Source: VRUE01 sp035318745
GTDB lineage: Bacteria; Actinomycetota; Thermoleophilia; Solirubrobacterales; 70-9
Assembly: GCA_035318745.1 (NCBI GenBank)
Contig: DATHEA010000021.1
Coordinates: 1 to 64,000 of the forward strand
Length of the DNA stretch: 64,000 nucleotides
Direction: 5' to 3'
Part shown: piece by piece, positions 8,038 to 16,174 of the stretch
How positions within the stretch are numbered: the first letter of the stretch is position 1
Layout of the letters: each line of letters opens with the position of its first letter
Translations under genes and position numbers: made by a program
The notes under the pieces: model-generated
Databases searched by the model: none
What the model saw: only the letters and a program-made list of their open reading frames with translations
Told to the model about the DNA's origin: nothing

Positions 8038-8847
8038 ATGGTTCTCAAGCGAGTAATTCCATGCCTGGACGTCGACGCCGGCCGCGTCGTCAAGGGGACC
8101 AACTTCGTCGGCCTGCGCGACGCGGGCGATCCGGTCGAGCTGGCCGAGCGCTACGACGCGGAGGGAGCCGATGAGCTGGTCTTCCTCGATATCACCGCCT
8201 CCCACGAGAAGCGCGACACGATCGTCGAGCTGGCGCGTCGCACCGCCGACAACGTCTTCATCCCCTTCACGATCGGCGGCGGCATCCGCTCGGTCGAGGA
8301 CGCGCAGGCCGTGCTCGACGCCGGCGCCGACAAGGTCTCGGTCAACTCCTCGGCGCTCGCCCGTCCCGAGCTGCTGACCGAGCTGGCCGACCACTTTGGC
8401 GCCCAGTGCGTCGTAATCGCGATCGACGCAAAAAGGGCGTCGCCGGCCGGCGCTTCACCGACCTGTTCCGCGCCGCCCGGATGGTTCGGCGATGCCGGCT
8501 GGGACGTCTACGTGAACGGCGGGCGCCAGAGGATCGAAGGCCGCGATGCCGTGTCATGGGCCACGGAGGCTGTCGAGCGGGGGGCGGGGGAGATCCTGCT
8601 GACCAGCATGGACCGCGACGGCACCAACGACGGCTACGACATCGAGTTGACCCGCGCCGTCGCCGACGCTGTCTCGGTGCCGGTGATCGCATCCGGCGGC
8701 GCCGGCACGCTCGATCATCTCAGCGAAGCAATCGCCGACGGCCGCGCCGACGCCGTCCTCTGTGCCTCGATCTTCCATTACGGCGACTACCGGGTGCGCG
8801 ATGCGAAGCAGCACCTGGCGGCGGCCGGCATTCCGGTCCGGTCCTAG
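8038..8847 (+). CDS. hisF: imidazole glycerol phosphate synthase, cyclase subunit
   Basis: TIM-barrel synthase that uses ammonia from HisH to close the imidazole ring and release AICAR. The start RVIPCLDVDAGRVVKG carries the catalytic Asp and FIPFTIGGGIRS the phosphate loop; the second catalytic Asp is in LTSMDRDGTNDGYD. At 269 aa it is about 15 residues longer than usual because of an insertion after AIDAKR (around residue 136), before GWDVYVNGG. A longer ORF upstream reads through the hairpin and is not the start. Confidence 0.94.
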   Translation: MVLKRVIPCLDVDAGRVVKGTNFVGLRDAGDPVELAERYDAEGADELVFLDITASHEKRDTIVELARRTADNVFIPFTIGGGIRSVEDAQAVLDAGADKVSVNSSALARPELLTELADHFGAQCVVIAIDAKRASPAGASPTCSAPPGWFGDAGWDVYVNGGRQRIEGRDAVSWATEAVERGAGEILLTSMDRDGTNDGYDIELTRAVADAVSVPVIASGGAGTLDHLSEAIADGRADAVLCASIFHYGDYRVRDAKQHLAAAGIPVRS

Positions 8848-8910
8848 CTCTCAATCGGAGCGCAGGTCGGAGACCATGCCGGCGGGAGGCGATCATGGTA
8901 GGCATTGGGG

Positions 8911-10029
8911 GTGACCGTGAAGCTGATCGACGATCTGGGTGAGGCGCTGCACGGCGCCTATCCCGAGCTGGCCGCCGTACAGGAAGTTGCGGGAGGAAAA
9001 CCGGTCTACCTGGTCGGCGGCGCCGTTCGCGATCTGCTCCTCGGTCACGGGCGGACCGACATCGACCTGGTGGTCGAGGGCGAGGCCGCGGCATTGGCCG
9101 CACGGCTCGGCGGCGAGGTGGTCGAGCACGAACGCTTTGCCACCGCCAAGGTGCGCCTCGACGGCCACGAGGTCGACATCGCCACGGCCCGGGCCGAGTC
9201 CTATCCGCACCCGGGCGCGTTGCCTGTGGTCGAGCCGACCGCGGGGATCGCCGCCGACCTTGCCCGCCGCGACTTCACGATCAATGCGATGGCGATCCCT
9301 CTGCGCCGCGATCCCGAGCTGATCGACCCTCACCGGGGGCGCGAGGATCTGGAAGCAGGCCTGCTGCGTGTCCTGCACGCGCGTTCCTTCGAGGACGACC
9401 CGACTCGGGCGTTGCGAGCCGCCCGCTACGCCGCCCGCTTCGGCTTCGGGCTGGAGCCCGACACGGCCGAACTGCTCGGCCAGACGGACCTGAGTACCGT
9501 CTCGGTCGGTCGCCGCGATACCGAGCTGTTACGGCTGGCGGGGGAAACCGAAGCGGTGCGAGGTTTCGCTCTGCTCTCCGAATGGGCCCTGCTGGAGTTG
9601 CACGAAGACGGGATCGAGCTTGCCGGCCGAGTCGCGGGATTGCTCTCGGCGCCCCCCTGGCAGGACGTCGCCCGGCGCGATCGAGCGGTCCTCGTCGCGG
9701 TGCTGGGAACCTGGGGGGAGGCCGAGCGATTGGCTGCGGCAAACCCCGAGCGACCGTCGCAGGCGGTGGGGCTCGCGCGGGGAGCCGATCCGGTCGAGCT
9801 GGTCCTCGCGCGGGCGCTAGGCGCTCAGTGGCTCGACCGGTACCAGACCGAGTGGCGCCAGGTGGCGCTCGAGATCGACGGCGAGGAGTTGATCGCAGCG
9901 GGCATTCCGCAGGGACCGCAGATTGGCCAGGGGCTTGCCGAGGCCCTGCGGCGCAAGCTCGACGGCGAGCTCTCCGGACGCGCCGAGGAGCTTCAGTGTG
10001 CCCTGGAGACGGCGCGGAAGTCCGGATGA
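8911..10029 (+). CDS. tRNA nucleotidyltransferase / poly(A) polymerase family protein
   Basis: Class II nucleotidyltransferase that adds CCA (or part of it) to tRNA 3' ends. The head domain has YLVGGAVRDLLLG, the metal-binding Asp pair in RTDIDLVV, the RRDFTINAMA motif and DPTRALRAARYAARFG. The rest (about 180-372) is helical body with no HD domain. Whether it is a full CCA-adding enzyme or an A-adding form cannot be told from motifs alone. The start is uncertain: GTG 8911 is taken, with TTG 8905 and GTG 8917 in the same frame. GGGAGG at 8884 lies rather far upstream. The stop overlaps the pgeF ATG. Confidence 0.85.
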   Translation: MTVKLIDDLGEALHGAYPELAAVQEVAGGKPVYLVGGAVRDLLLGHGRTDIDLVVEGEAAALAARLGGEVVEHERFATAKVRLDGHEVDIATARAESYPHPGALPVVEPTAGIAADLARRDFTINAMAIPLRRDPELIDPHRGREDLEAGLLRVLHARSFEDDPTRALRAARYAARFGFGLEPDTAELLGQTDLSTVSVGRRDTELLRLAGETEAVRGFALLSEWALLELHEDGIELAGRVAGLLSAPPWQDVARRDRAVLVAVLGTWGEAERLAAANPERPSQAVGLARGADPVELVLARALGAQWLDRYQTEWRQVALEIDGEELIAAGIPQGPQIGQGLAEALRRKLDGELSGRAEELQCALETARKSG

Positions 10030-10685
10030 AGTGGGCCGAGAAAAGCGAGGTGCGCTGGCTGGAGGCCGACCTGCCCGGCGCGAGGGCCATCTTCTCAACC
10101 CGCTCTGCCGGCTCGGTCAAGGAAGACCGCCTCACGCTTGCCACCGCCCTGGGTATCTCCCTCGACCAGATCGTCAGCGGGCAGCAGGTGCATGGCGCCG
10201 AGCTCGCGTTTCACGACGTGGCGACCGCCGAGACGCCCGAGGTCGACGGACAGGTGATTCTCGCCGCCGGGCCGATCGGACTCGTCTACACGGCCGACTG
10301 CCTGCCCGTCGCGGTGGCCGGGCCGTGCGGCGTCGCGATGCTCCACTGCGGCTGGCGCAGCCTGGCCGCCGGCATCGTCGCCCGCGGCGCCGGGTCGGTG
10401 AGCGCCACCCACGCCGCGATCGGGCCGGGGATCGGTGCCTGCTGCTACGAGGTCGGCGGCGACGTGCTCGGCGCGTTCGCCGACCTGGGGGACGGAATCG
10501 CCACGGGCCCGATGCTCGACCTGCAGGAGGTGGCGCGGCGCCTGCTGGTCCGTGCCGGCGTAGAGAACATCGAGTCCGCCGATCTCTGCACCCGTTGCGA
10601 GCAGGACCTCTTCTTCTCTCACCGGCGCGACGCCGGCCCCGGCCGGCAGGCCGGACTTGCCTGGATCGAGACCGGGGGAGAGTGA
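10026..10685 (+). CDS. pgeF: PgeF/YfiH family polyphenol oxidase (multicopper-like, peptidoglycan editing)
   Basis: Member of the DUF152/LACC1 family, in E. coli linked to removal of misincorporated serine from peptidoglycan precursors; purine nucleoside phosphorylase activity is also reported for relatives. The zinc-binding His-Cys-His set is intact: His56 (QQVHG), Cys92 (TADCLPV), His107 (LHCGWR). Length 219 aa is slightly short. It is first in the conserved ylm-type order pgeF-yggS-sepF-proC-yggT and overlaps the preceding stop by ATGA. Confidence 0.88.
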   Translation: MKWAEKSEVRWLEADLPGARAIFSTRSAGSVKEDRLTLATALGISLDQIVSGQQVHGAELAFHDVATAETPEVDGQVILAAGPIGLVYTADCLPVAVAGPCGVAMLHCGWRSLAAGIVARGAGSVSATHAAIGPGIGACCYEVGGDVLGAFADLGDGIATGPMLDLQEVARRLLVRAGVENIESADLCTRCEQDLFFSHRRDAGPGRQAGLAWIETGGE

Positions 10686-10686
10686 C

Positions 10687-11319
10687 GTGCCCGGCCTGAT
10701 CCATGGGCTCGAGCCGGTCAAGATCGCCACGAACCTCGAGCGGGTGCGCGAGCGCGCCGGCGAAGGGGTGGAAGTCCTCGCCGCGGTCAAGTACGTACCG
10801 CTGGAGGAGATGGGCGCGCTCGCCGAGGCGGGAGTCGAGCTGATCGGGGAGAACCGTCAGCAGGAGCTGGAGGCAAAGCACGAGCGCTGGGGCGATGCAT
10901 TTGCCTGGGACTTCATCGGCAACCTGCAGAGCCGCAAGGTGAAGCGCATCCTGCCACTCTGCCGGCTGATCCACTCGGTCGCCTCCGAGTCGACGCTGGA
11001 GCAACTGGGTCGCCACGGCGATCCGCAAACCGAGGTCCTGGTCGAGGTCAACGTCGCCGGCGAGGACGGCAAGGGCGGCGTCTCTCCCCAGGATCTCGCT
11101 GGATTCATCGAGCGTTGCCCCGTACGGGTCTCGGGGTTGATGACGATGCCGCCGTTCAGCACCGATCCGGAGGACTCGCGGCCCCATTTCGCCCGTCTCT
11201 CCGAGCTCGCGACGGAGCACGGGCTCTCCCGTCTCTCGATGGGCACCTCGCAGGACTGGCCCGTCGCGGTCGAGGAGGGGGCAACGATCATCCGGCTGGG
11301 GACGGCCCTCTACGTGTAG
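10687..11319 (+). CDS. yggS: PLP homeostasis protein (YggS/PLPBP family)
   Basis: Single-domain TIM-barrel PLP-binding protein involved in vitamin B6 and amino-acid homeostasis. The PLP lysine is in LAAVKYVP, followed by GVELIGENRQQE and WDFIGNLQSRK. The phosphate-binding end is LSMGTSQDWPVAVEEGATIIRLGTAL. GTG 10687, one base after the pgeF stop and preceded by GGGGGAGA, is chosen over an upstream in-frame ATG inside pgeF. Length is 210 aa. Confidence 0.92.
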   Translation: MPGLIHGLEPVKIATNLERVRERAGEGVEVLAAVKYVPLEEMGALAEAGVELIGENRQQELEAKHERWGDAFAWDFIGNLQSRKVKRILPLCRLIHSVASESTLEQLGRHGDPQTEVLVEVNVAGEDGKGGVSPQDLAGFIERCPVRVSGLMTMPPFSTDPEDSRPHFARLSELATEHGLSRLSMGTSQDWPVAVEEGATIIRLGTALYV

Positions 11320-11327
11320 GCCAGTGG

Positions 11328-11406
11328 CCGCGGGTCCTGTCACGACGGGTGGGGGTGTTAGCGGACTCACCCGTCCGAACACCCCCACCCGTCGCGCCAC
11401 CCGCGG
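11328..11406. repeat. palindromic repeat family A, copy A1
   Basis: Outer arms CCGCGGGT / ACCCGCGG and inner arms of 17 bp (11343-11359 / 11378-11394) are perfectly complementary. The left flank GCGGGTCCTGTC and right flank GCCACCCGC recur in copies at 15358 and 49930. The centre is shorter than in those copies but keeps GCGGAC and GTCCG. It begins 8 bases after the yggS stop codon. Confidence 0.85.
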
Positions 11407-11460
11407 AGAAGCCATAATCAGTAGAGGAATCGGTCGGTTTGGGCCGAAAGATCCCGAGAT

Positions 11461-11997
11461 ATGGCTCTAAGAGACAATTGGCATAAAGCGCTGGTCTATT
11501 TCGGACTGGCGGAAGAGCACGAGCACGGCCTCGAGTACGAGGAAGACTTCCCTGAGACCTCAGAAGAGGAAATCGAGGCTCGGAGGGAATCGGGGCAGGT
11601 GCGGCGCCTACCGACCTCGCGCCGCTCGCGCCGCGATGAGATCGATGACATCTTCGCCGACGACGAGCCGATCTCGGCCTCGCGGACCCGCACCTTGCGG
11701 CCGGTCGGTGACGACTCCGACGTCAAAGTCCATCTCGTCATCCCGCGCAACTTCAACGACGCCCAGCAGGTTGCCGACCAGTTCAAGCGGTCGGTGCCGG
11801 TGATCCTCAACCTGCAGACGACCGACCACGAGCTCTCCAAGCGGATGATCGATTTCTGCTCGGGCCTGACCTACTCACTCGATGGCGGCATGCAGCGAAT
11901 CGCCGAGAAGATCTTCTTGCTCACCCCACGCAATGTCGAGGTCTCCGCGGAGGAGAAGGCTCGGTTGCTCGACAAGGGGTTCTTCAACCAGTCTTAG
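11461..11997 (+). CDS. sepF: cell division protein SepF
   Basis: Membrane-binding FtsZ anchor and Z-ring organiser. The 178-aa protein begins with an amphipathic helix (ALRDNWHKALVYFGL) followed by an acidic linker. The DUF552 core starts near residue 88 (VKVHLVIPRNFNDAQQVAD), with VPVILNLQTTDHELSKRMIDF and FCSGLTYSLDGGMQRIAEKIFLLTP. It sits between yggS and proC as in many Gram-positives. The 140-base gap upstream holds repeat A1 and a CATAAT hexamer near 11415 that may be its -10 box. Confidence 0.95.
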   Translation: MALRDNWHKALVYFGLAEEHEHGLEYEEDFPETSEEEIEARRESGQVRRLPTSRRSRRDEIDDIFADDEPISASRTRTLRPVGDDSDVKVHLVIPRNFNDAQQVADQFKRSVPVILNLQTTDHELSKRMIDFCSGLTYSLDGGMQRIAEKIFLLTPRNVEVSAEEKARLLDKGFFNQS

Positions 11998-12009
11998 CGC
12001 TTGGTGGTG

Positions 12010-12132
12010 GGGAGGGTCGGGTATCCCTCTTGCTTGCTGGGTTTTTCGCCTGAGAGGTTGCGTAGCCGTCCGTGAGTGCCAGTGGGGCGAAAAACAGGAC
12101 GCCGCTGCGCAAGAGGGATACCCGACCCTCCC
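12010..12132. repeat. palindromic repeat family B, copy B1
   Basis: Arms 12010-12033 and 12109-12132 match perfectly over 24 bp. Inside them GTTTTTCGCC (12041-12050) pairs with GGCGAAAAAC (12086-12095). The inner parts CTTGCTGGGTTTTTCGCC and GGCGAAAAACAGGACGCC recur in copy B2 (54212-54331) on the opposite strand, while the outer arms differ. It starts 12 bases after the sepF stop. Confidence 0.88.
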
Positions 12133-12146
12133 TTACGCAGGACGGC

Positions 12147-12152
12147 TAGGGT
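12147..12152 (+). promoter_or_regulatory. -10 box for proC (leaderless)
   Basis: TAGGGT ends 8 bases before GTG 12160 and lies just downstream of repeat B1. It overlaps the alternative start GTG 12151, favouring 12160. Confidence 0.35.
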
Positions 12153-12159
12153 GCGGTTC

Positions 12160-12900
12160 GTGATTGTTGGATTCGTTGGATCGGGGAGCATGGCTACCGC
12201 CATGGCGCGCGGTTGGGCTGGGGAGCTTGAGGGGATGCTGTTCACGGACTCCGGGTCCGGGCGGGCGAGGAGGCTTGCCGCCGAGTTCGGGGGCGAGGCA
12301 CTCGGCTCCAACGCGAAGCTCGCCGAGCGCGCGGACCTCATCGTGCTGGCCGTCAAGCCCGCGAAGCTCGAGGAGGTGGCTGTGGAACTGGGCGGGGCGC
12401 CAATCGTAGTCTCGCTGCTCGGCGCGACTTCGCTGGAGCGGGTCTCCGAGCTCTTTCCCGAGGCCGAGGCGATCCGGGTCATGCCCAACGTCGGGGTCGA
12501 GGTGCGGCGGGGGGTGCTCTGCGTTGCCGGCGCGGAGTCGCCCGAGACGCGCGCTCTGCTGGAGAAGCTGGGGCACGTGGTGGAGCTGCCGGACTCGGAG
12601 TTCGATGCGGCCACGGCGGTGATGGGGTGCACGCCCGCTTATCTGGCGCTTGCCGTAGAGGCGATTACGGAGGCAGGGGTTGAAGCCGGACTGGCTGCGG
12701 AGCTGGCGCGTGAGCTGGTCGTGGAGACCACCGCTGGGACGGCTGAGCTGCTGCGGGTTCGGCATCCCGCCGACGTGCGCAAGGCCGTTGCCTCTCCTGG
12801 GGGCAGCACTGAGGCTGGATTGGAGGCGCTCGACCGAGAAGGTGCGCGGGAGGCCTTCGCGGCGGCTGTGAAGGCCTCTTTGGAGAGGATGCGGGGGTGA
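12160..12900 (+). CDS. proC: pyrroline-5-carboxylate reductase
   Basis: NAD(P)H-dependent last step of proline synthesis. The Rossmann motif is GFVGSGSMATAMARGW at the very N-terminus. Further motifs are IVLAVKPAKLEEV, IRVMPNVGVEVRRG and the C-terminal dimer/active-site region LVVETTAGTAELL through RKAVASPGGSTEAGLEAL. Length is 246 aa. GTG 12160 fits both the family start and the -10 spacing; GTG 12151 adds three residues. It overlaps yggT by GTGA. Confidence 0.92.
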   Translation: MIVGFVGSGSMATAMARGWAGELEGMLFTDSGSGRARRLAAEFGGEALGSNAKLAERADLIVLAVKPAKLEEVAVELGGAPIVVSLLGATSLERVSELFPEAEAIRVMPNVGVEVRRGVLCVAGAESPETRALLEKLGHVVELPDSEFDAATAVMGCTPAYLALAVEAITEAGVEAGLAAELARELVVETTAGTAELLRVRHPADVRKAVASPGGSTEAGLEALDREGAREAFAAAVKASLERMRG

Positions 12901-13199
12901 TGTTGCTTGCGCTTGCCCGGGGGGATGTCGCCGACTACGTCGGTGCGCTCTTCCTCGTCTACATAATCCTGATCCTGATCCGGGTGCTGATGTCGTGGAT
13001 ACCGCGCATGCCCTACAACCCGGCGCTGCGGACCGTGCTCGATTTCATCGTCGAGACCACCGACCCCTACCTCAATCTCTTCCGCCGCATAATTCCGCCG
13101 ATCGGCGGTGGCGGCTTCGGGCTCGACCTGAGCCCGATGATCGGCATCGTCGTCCTCTACATCCTGCGCGGGCTCGTAGTCGCCCTGATCGCCGGGTGA
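12897..13199 (+). CDS. YggT family membrane protein
   Basis: Small integral membrane protein of 100 aa with two helices (about 15-33 and 80-99) joined by the conserved loop RVLMSWIPRMPYNPALRTVLDFIVETTDPYLNLFR. The exact role is unknown; relatives are linked to osmotic stress and cell division. Start is GTG 12897 overlapping the proC stop, or ATG 12900 directly after. No divIVA gene follows, unlike many ylm clusters. Confidence 0.88.
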   Translation: MMLLALARGDVADYVGALFLVYIILILIRVLMSWIPRMPYNPALRTVLDFIVETTDPYLNLFRRIIPPIGGGGFGLDLSPMIGIVVLYILRGLVVALIAG

Positions 13200-13654
13200 G
13201 CGCGGCCAACGCCCGTGCCTGGCGCCTGGCCGGCGCACTCTGCGTCATCGTCGTCATCGTCGATCAGATCGCCAAGGCCCTGATCGAGGCCAACATGGTT
13301 CCCGGCGAGCACGTCGACGTGCTCGGGCCGCTCGGCTTCACTCTCGCTCACAACGAAGGTGTCGCCTTCGGGCTCGCCAGCGGCGGGGGCGCGGCCCTGG
13401 TCGCGCTCACCGTCGTCGCGCTTGTCTTCGTCGGCGTCCTCTTCGCCCGCAACCCGACCCGCCCCTGGATGTGGGTCGCCTTCGGCCTGCTCGCCGGCGG
13501 CGCCTTCGGCAACCTCGCCGACCGGGTGCGCGTAGGGGCCGTCACCGACTACGTCGACATCTTCAGCTGGCCTCCCTTCAACTTGGCTGATGTCGCAATC
13601 ACGCTCGGGGTCCTCGCGCTGGCGCTCTGCTACCTCGGCGAGGCGGATAAATGA
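13196..13654 (+). CDS. lspA: lipoprotein signal peptidase
   Basis: Aspartyl protease of the inner membrane that removes signal peptides from prolipoproteins. The 152-aa protein has four predicted helices. The catalytic aspartates lie in GAFGNLADRV and FNLADVAI, with the conserved TDYVDIF between and LAHNEGVAFGL earlier. GTG 13196 overlaps the yggT stop; the much longer upstream ORF is a shadow of yggT. It overlaps rluD by ATGA. Confidence 0.94.
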   Translation: MSAANARAWRLAGALCVIVVIVDQIAKALIEANMVPGEHVDVLGPLGFTLAHNEGVAFGLASGGGAALVALTVVALVFVGVLFARNPTRPWMWVAFGLLAGGAFGNLADRVRVGAVTDYVDIFSWPPFNLADVAITLGVLALALCYLGEADK

Positions 13655-14328
13655 CCTCGGAGCTGCGCGTCGTCCACCTCGACGAGCATTTCGCAGTGGT
13701 CGACAAGCCGGCCGGCCTGGTCGTCCATCCGGCCCCGTCGCACGATGGGCTCACCCTGGTCGACGAGCTGGCGGAGATCCTCGGCGGTGGCGCCGACCCG
13801 GAGCGCCCCGGCATCGTCCATCGTCTCGACAAGGAGACCAGCGGCCTGCTCGTCGTCGCCCGCGACGATGCCACCCACGCTGCACTGCAGGAACAGGTCC
13901 GCCGCCGCGAGGTCGAACGCGTCTACCTGGCGCTGGCGGGCGGGCGACTCGGCTCGCGCACGGGGACGATCGACGCGCCGATCGGCCGCGCCTCGCGGCA
14001 GCGTCACCGTATGGCCGTATCGGGCGCGGCCTCGCGGCAGGCTCGCACTCACTTCGAGGTGCTGGAGCTGCTCGCTGCCGAGAGCTACCTCGAGGTCAAG
14101 CTGGAGACCGGGCGCACGCACCAGATCCGCGCTCATTTCGGCGCCATCGGCCATCCCCTGATCGGCGACTCAACCTACGGCGGTGAGGAGAAGTACGGCC
14201 TGAGCCGCCAGTTTCTGCACGCCTACCGCCTCGCCTTCGCCCACCCCGTCAGCGGTGAGGCGATGGGCTTCCGCTCCGAGCTGCCGGCAGATCTCGCCGC
14301 AGCGCTCGCAGCTGCCCGCTCCGCCTGA
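13651..14328 (+). CDS. RluA-family pseudouridine synthase
   Basis: Isomerises uridine to pseudouridine in rRNA or tRNA. The catalytic Asp lies in IVHRLDKETSGLLVVA, with the basic VERVYLALAGG and LETGRTHQIRAHF motifs following. At 225 aa it lacks the N-terminal S4 domain found in RluD, so the exact target is open (RluD-like placement next to lspA is by synteny only). It ends the ylm/lspA operon; rpsB has its own leader 137 bases on. Confidence 0.9.
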   Translation: MTSELRVVHLDEHFAVVDKPAGLVVHPAPSHDGLTLVDELAEILGGGADPERPGIVHRLDKETSGLLVVARDDATHAALQEQVRRREVERVYLALAGGRLGSRTGTIDAPIGRASRQRHRMAVSGAASRQARTHFEVLELLAAESYLEVKLETGRTHQIRAHFGAIGHPLIGDSTYGGEEKYGLSRQFLHAYRLAFAHPVSGEAMGFRSELPADLAAALAAARSA

Positions 14329-14343
14329 CCTCGCGCACCCCAC

Positions 14344-14349
14344 TACAAT
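14344..14349 (+). promoter_or_regulatory. -10 box of the rpsB-tsf operon
   Basis: TACAAT just after the end of the pseudouridine synthase gene would give a leader of about 110 bases, unlike most promoters here. No good -35 is visible at 17 bp. Confidence 0.4.
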
Positions 14350-14403
14350 TCCTCCGTTCTAAACCGACCCCCGTCGTGACCGCCCCGGATCCTGACTTCG
14401 CCT

Positions 14404-14440
14404 GTGAGGCCGAGTCCCCGGCTAGGGCGCCGGGCCTCAC
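14404..14440 (+). promoter_or_regulatory. structured rpsB leader hairpin
   Basis: GTGAGGCC (14404-14411) and GGCCTCAC (14433-14440) form a perfect 8-bp stem enclosing a smaller CCC/GGG stem. It ends 8 bases before the Shine-Dalgarno AAGGAG (14449-14454). Ribosomal-protein leaders often bind their own product; an S2 autoregulatory role here is inference. Confidence 0.45.
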
Positions 14441-14465
14441 CAAAAACCAAGGAGACCCTTCGAAA

Positions 14466-15557
14466 ATGCCAGAGGCAGGCCTCAAAGAGCTGCTGGAGGC
14501 CGGAGTTCACTTCGGCCACCAAACGCGGCGCTGGAACCCGAACATGCGCCGCTACATATTCGGCGAGCTGGACGGGATTCACATCATCGACCTGATTCAG
14601 ACCGAGGCGCTGCTGGAGAACGCGCGCCGCTTTTCCGGCGAGTTGGCCAGCGGCGGTGGCACGGTGCTCTTCGTCGGCACCAAGAAGCAGGCCCGGGGGC
14701 CGGTCCAGGAATGGGCCGAACGCTGCAAGATGCCCTACGTCAACCAGCGCTGGCTCGGCGGGCTGCTGACCAACTTCAACACGATCTCGGCGCGGATATC
14801 GCGCCTGCACGAGCTGACGACCTGGCAGGAGGAGGGCAAACTCGACCTGCTGCCGACCAAGGAGCGGATGGGCATGCAGGCCGAGTTGGCCAAGCTCGAG
14901 TACAACCTCGGCGGCGTCCGCGATATGGACCGCCTTCCCGACGCCGTCTTCGTCACCGACCTGAAAACCGAGGAGATCGCGGTCCGCGAGGCCGTCCGTC
15001 TGCGGATCCCGATCATCGGGCTGGTCGACACCAACTGCGACCCGACCCAGATCGATTACGTGATTCCGGGAAACGACGACGCGATTCGCTCCTGCCAGTT
15101 GGTGATCGGCACGATCGGCGGCGCGGTCGATGAGGGCTCCAGCGCCTGGCGCGTCCAGGAGGAGCGTCGTATCGCGGAGGAAATGGAACGGCGCAAAAAA
15201 GAGGAAGAAGAGCGCAAGAAGCGCGAGGAGGAAGAGAAAGAGCGGGTCGAAAAACTCGAGGCGGAGAAAAAACTCGCCGAAGAAGCGGCAGCCAAAAAAG
15301 CTGCTGAAGCACCGCCGGTTAAACCGGCCCCAACTCCTCAGGGTTCAGGCGCCTCAGCCGCGGGTCCTGTCGCGGGGCAGGGGGGGGCGCTGCGGGCGGA
15401 CCAAGGTCCGTCCTCGACCCCCCCCAACCCCACGCCACCCACGGGTGGGGCGCCTAAAGCTGCGGCTCCGGCCAAAGAGGCGGCTTCGCCAGCGCCGGAG
15501 AAAGCTTCAGCCGACACGGAGAAAGCTCCTGCTGCAAAAGAGGAGGAGTCTAAATGA
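14466..15557 (+). CDS. rpsB: 30S ribosomal protein S2 with long C-terminal extension
   Basis: Residues 1-225 are a standard S2 (LLEAGVHFGHQTRRWNPNM, FVGTKKQAR, QRWLGGLLTNF, PIIGLVDTNCDP, AIRSCQLVIGTI). Residues about 235-290 form a highly charged Glu/Lys/Arg-rich coiled coil. Residues about 290-363 are Ala/Pro-rich and disordered. Within the latter, residues 298-326 are encoded by palindromic repeat A2. The total of 363 aa is about 100 longer than a typical S2. The start ATG has AAGGAG 11 bases upstream. The stop overlaps the tsf ATG. Confidence 0.96.
   Translation: MPEAGLKELLEAGVHFGHQTRRWNPNMRRYIFGELDGIHIIDLIQTEALLENARRFSGELASGGGTVLFVGTKKQARGPVQEWAERCKMPYVNQRWLGGLLTNFNTISARISRLHELTTWQEEGKLDLLPTKERMGMQAELAKLEYNLGGVRDMDRLPDAVFVTDLKTEEIAVREAVRLRIPIIGLVDTNCDPTQIDYVIPGNDDAIRSCQLVIGTIGGAVDEGSSAWRVQEERRIAEEMERRKKEEEERKKREEEEKERVEKLEAEKKLAEEAAAKKAAEAPPVKPAPTPQGSGASAAGPVAGQGGALRADQGPSSTPPNPTPPTGGAPKAAAPAKEAASPAPEKASADTEKAPAAKEEESK
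15358..15444. repeat. palindromic repeat family A, copy A2 (inside rpsB)
   Basis: Has the family flanks GCGGGTCCTGTC and CGCCACCC. The arms are G-rich/C-rich (8 G against 8 C, then GGGG against CCCC). The centre GCTGCGGGCGGACC / GGTCCGTCCTCGA is shared almost base for base with copy A3. It is read in frame within rpsB as AGPVAGQGGALRAD then QGPSSTPPNPTPP. The right outer arm has one mismatch (ACCCACGG). Confidence 0.88.
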
Positions 15558-16159
15558 GCGTCACGGCTGCCGATGTAAAGGCTCTGCGGGATCGGACCGG
15601 GGCGGCGATGATGGATTGCAAAGCTGCGCTTTCCGAGTCCGAGGGGGATGTCGACCGGGCCATCGAGATCTTGCGGGTGAAGGGCCAGGCCTCTGCTGCC
15701 AAGCGGGAAGGGCGCGGGACCGGCGAGGGGGTTGTCTCCTCCTACATCCACGCCAACGACAAGGTCGGGGCGATGGTCGAAGTGCAGTGCGAGACCGACT
15801 TTGTCGCTCGCAACGAGGACTTCAAGGTCTTCGCCTACGAGGTCGCCCTGCACATCGCGGCGACCTCGCCCAAGTACGTCTCCTCCGAGGAGATCCCGGC
15901 CGAGGAGCGCGAGGCCGAGAAGCGGGTCTTCGAGGAGAAGGCGCGCGAGGACGGCAAACCGGACGACGTCGTCGAGAAGATCGTCGAGGGCCAGCTCGGC
16001 AAGTGGGCGAAGGAAGTGGCCCTGCTCGACCAGTCGCACGTCAACGCCGAGAAGCACGACTCGAAGTCGATCGAGGAGCTGCGCCAGGAGCTTGCCGCGA
16101 AGACCGGCGAGAACATCCGCGTGGCGCGCTTCGCCTACTTCCGCGTCGGCGACGATTGA
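15554..16159 (+). CDS. tsf: elongation factor Ts
   Basis: Guanine nucleotide exchange factor for EF-Tu. The N-terminal UBA-like domain contains VKALRDRTGAAMMDCKAAL. The exchange core carries the signature QCETDFVARNEDF. At 201 aa it is a short form with a single core subdomain, common in this part of the bacterial tree. It is coupled to rpsB by ATGA overlap. A 26-bp hairpin follows 15 bases after its stop. Confidence 0.96.
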   Translation: MSVTAADVKALRDRTGAAMMDCKAALSESEGDVDRAIEILRVKGQASAAKREGRGTGEGVVSSYIHANDKVGAMVEVQCETDFVARNEDFKVFAYEVALHIAATSPKYVSSEEIPAEEREAEKRVFEEKAREDGKPDDVVEKIVEGQLGKWAKEVALLDQSHVNAEKHDSKSIEELRQELAAKTGENIRVARFAYFRVGDD

Positions 16160-16174
16160 ACAAGTCCGAGCCCA

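Noticed and set aside
8430..8490. Insertion in hisF as a possible mobile or intein-like element
   Set aside because: Only about 15 residues, in a loop known to vary; a weak internal palindrome is not convincing.
8895..8942. ATG-initiated 15-codon ORF after GGGAGG upstream of the nucleotidyltransferase
   Set aside because: Too short and without features; may only reflect ambiguity of the next start codon.
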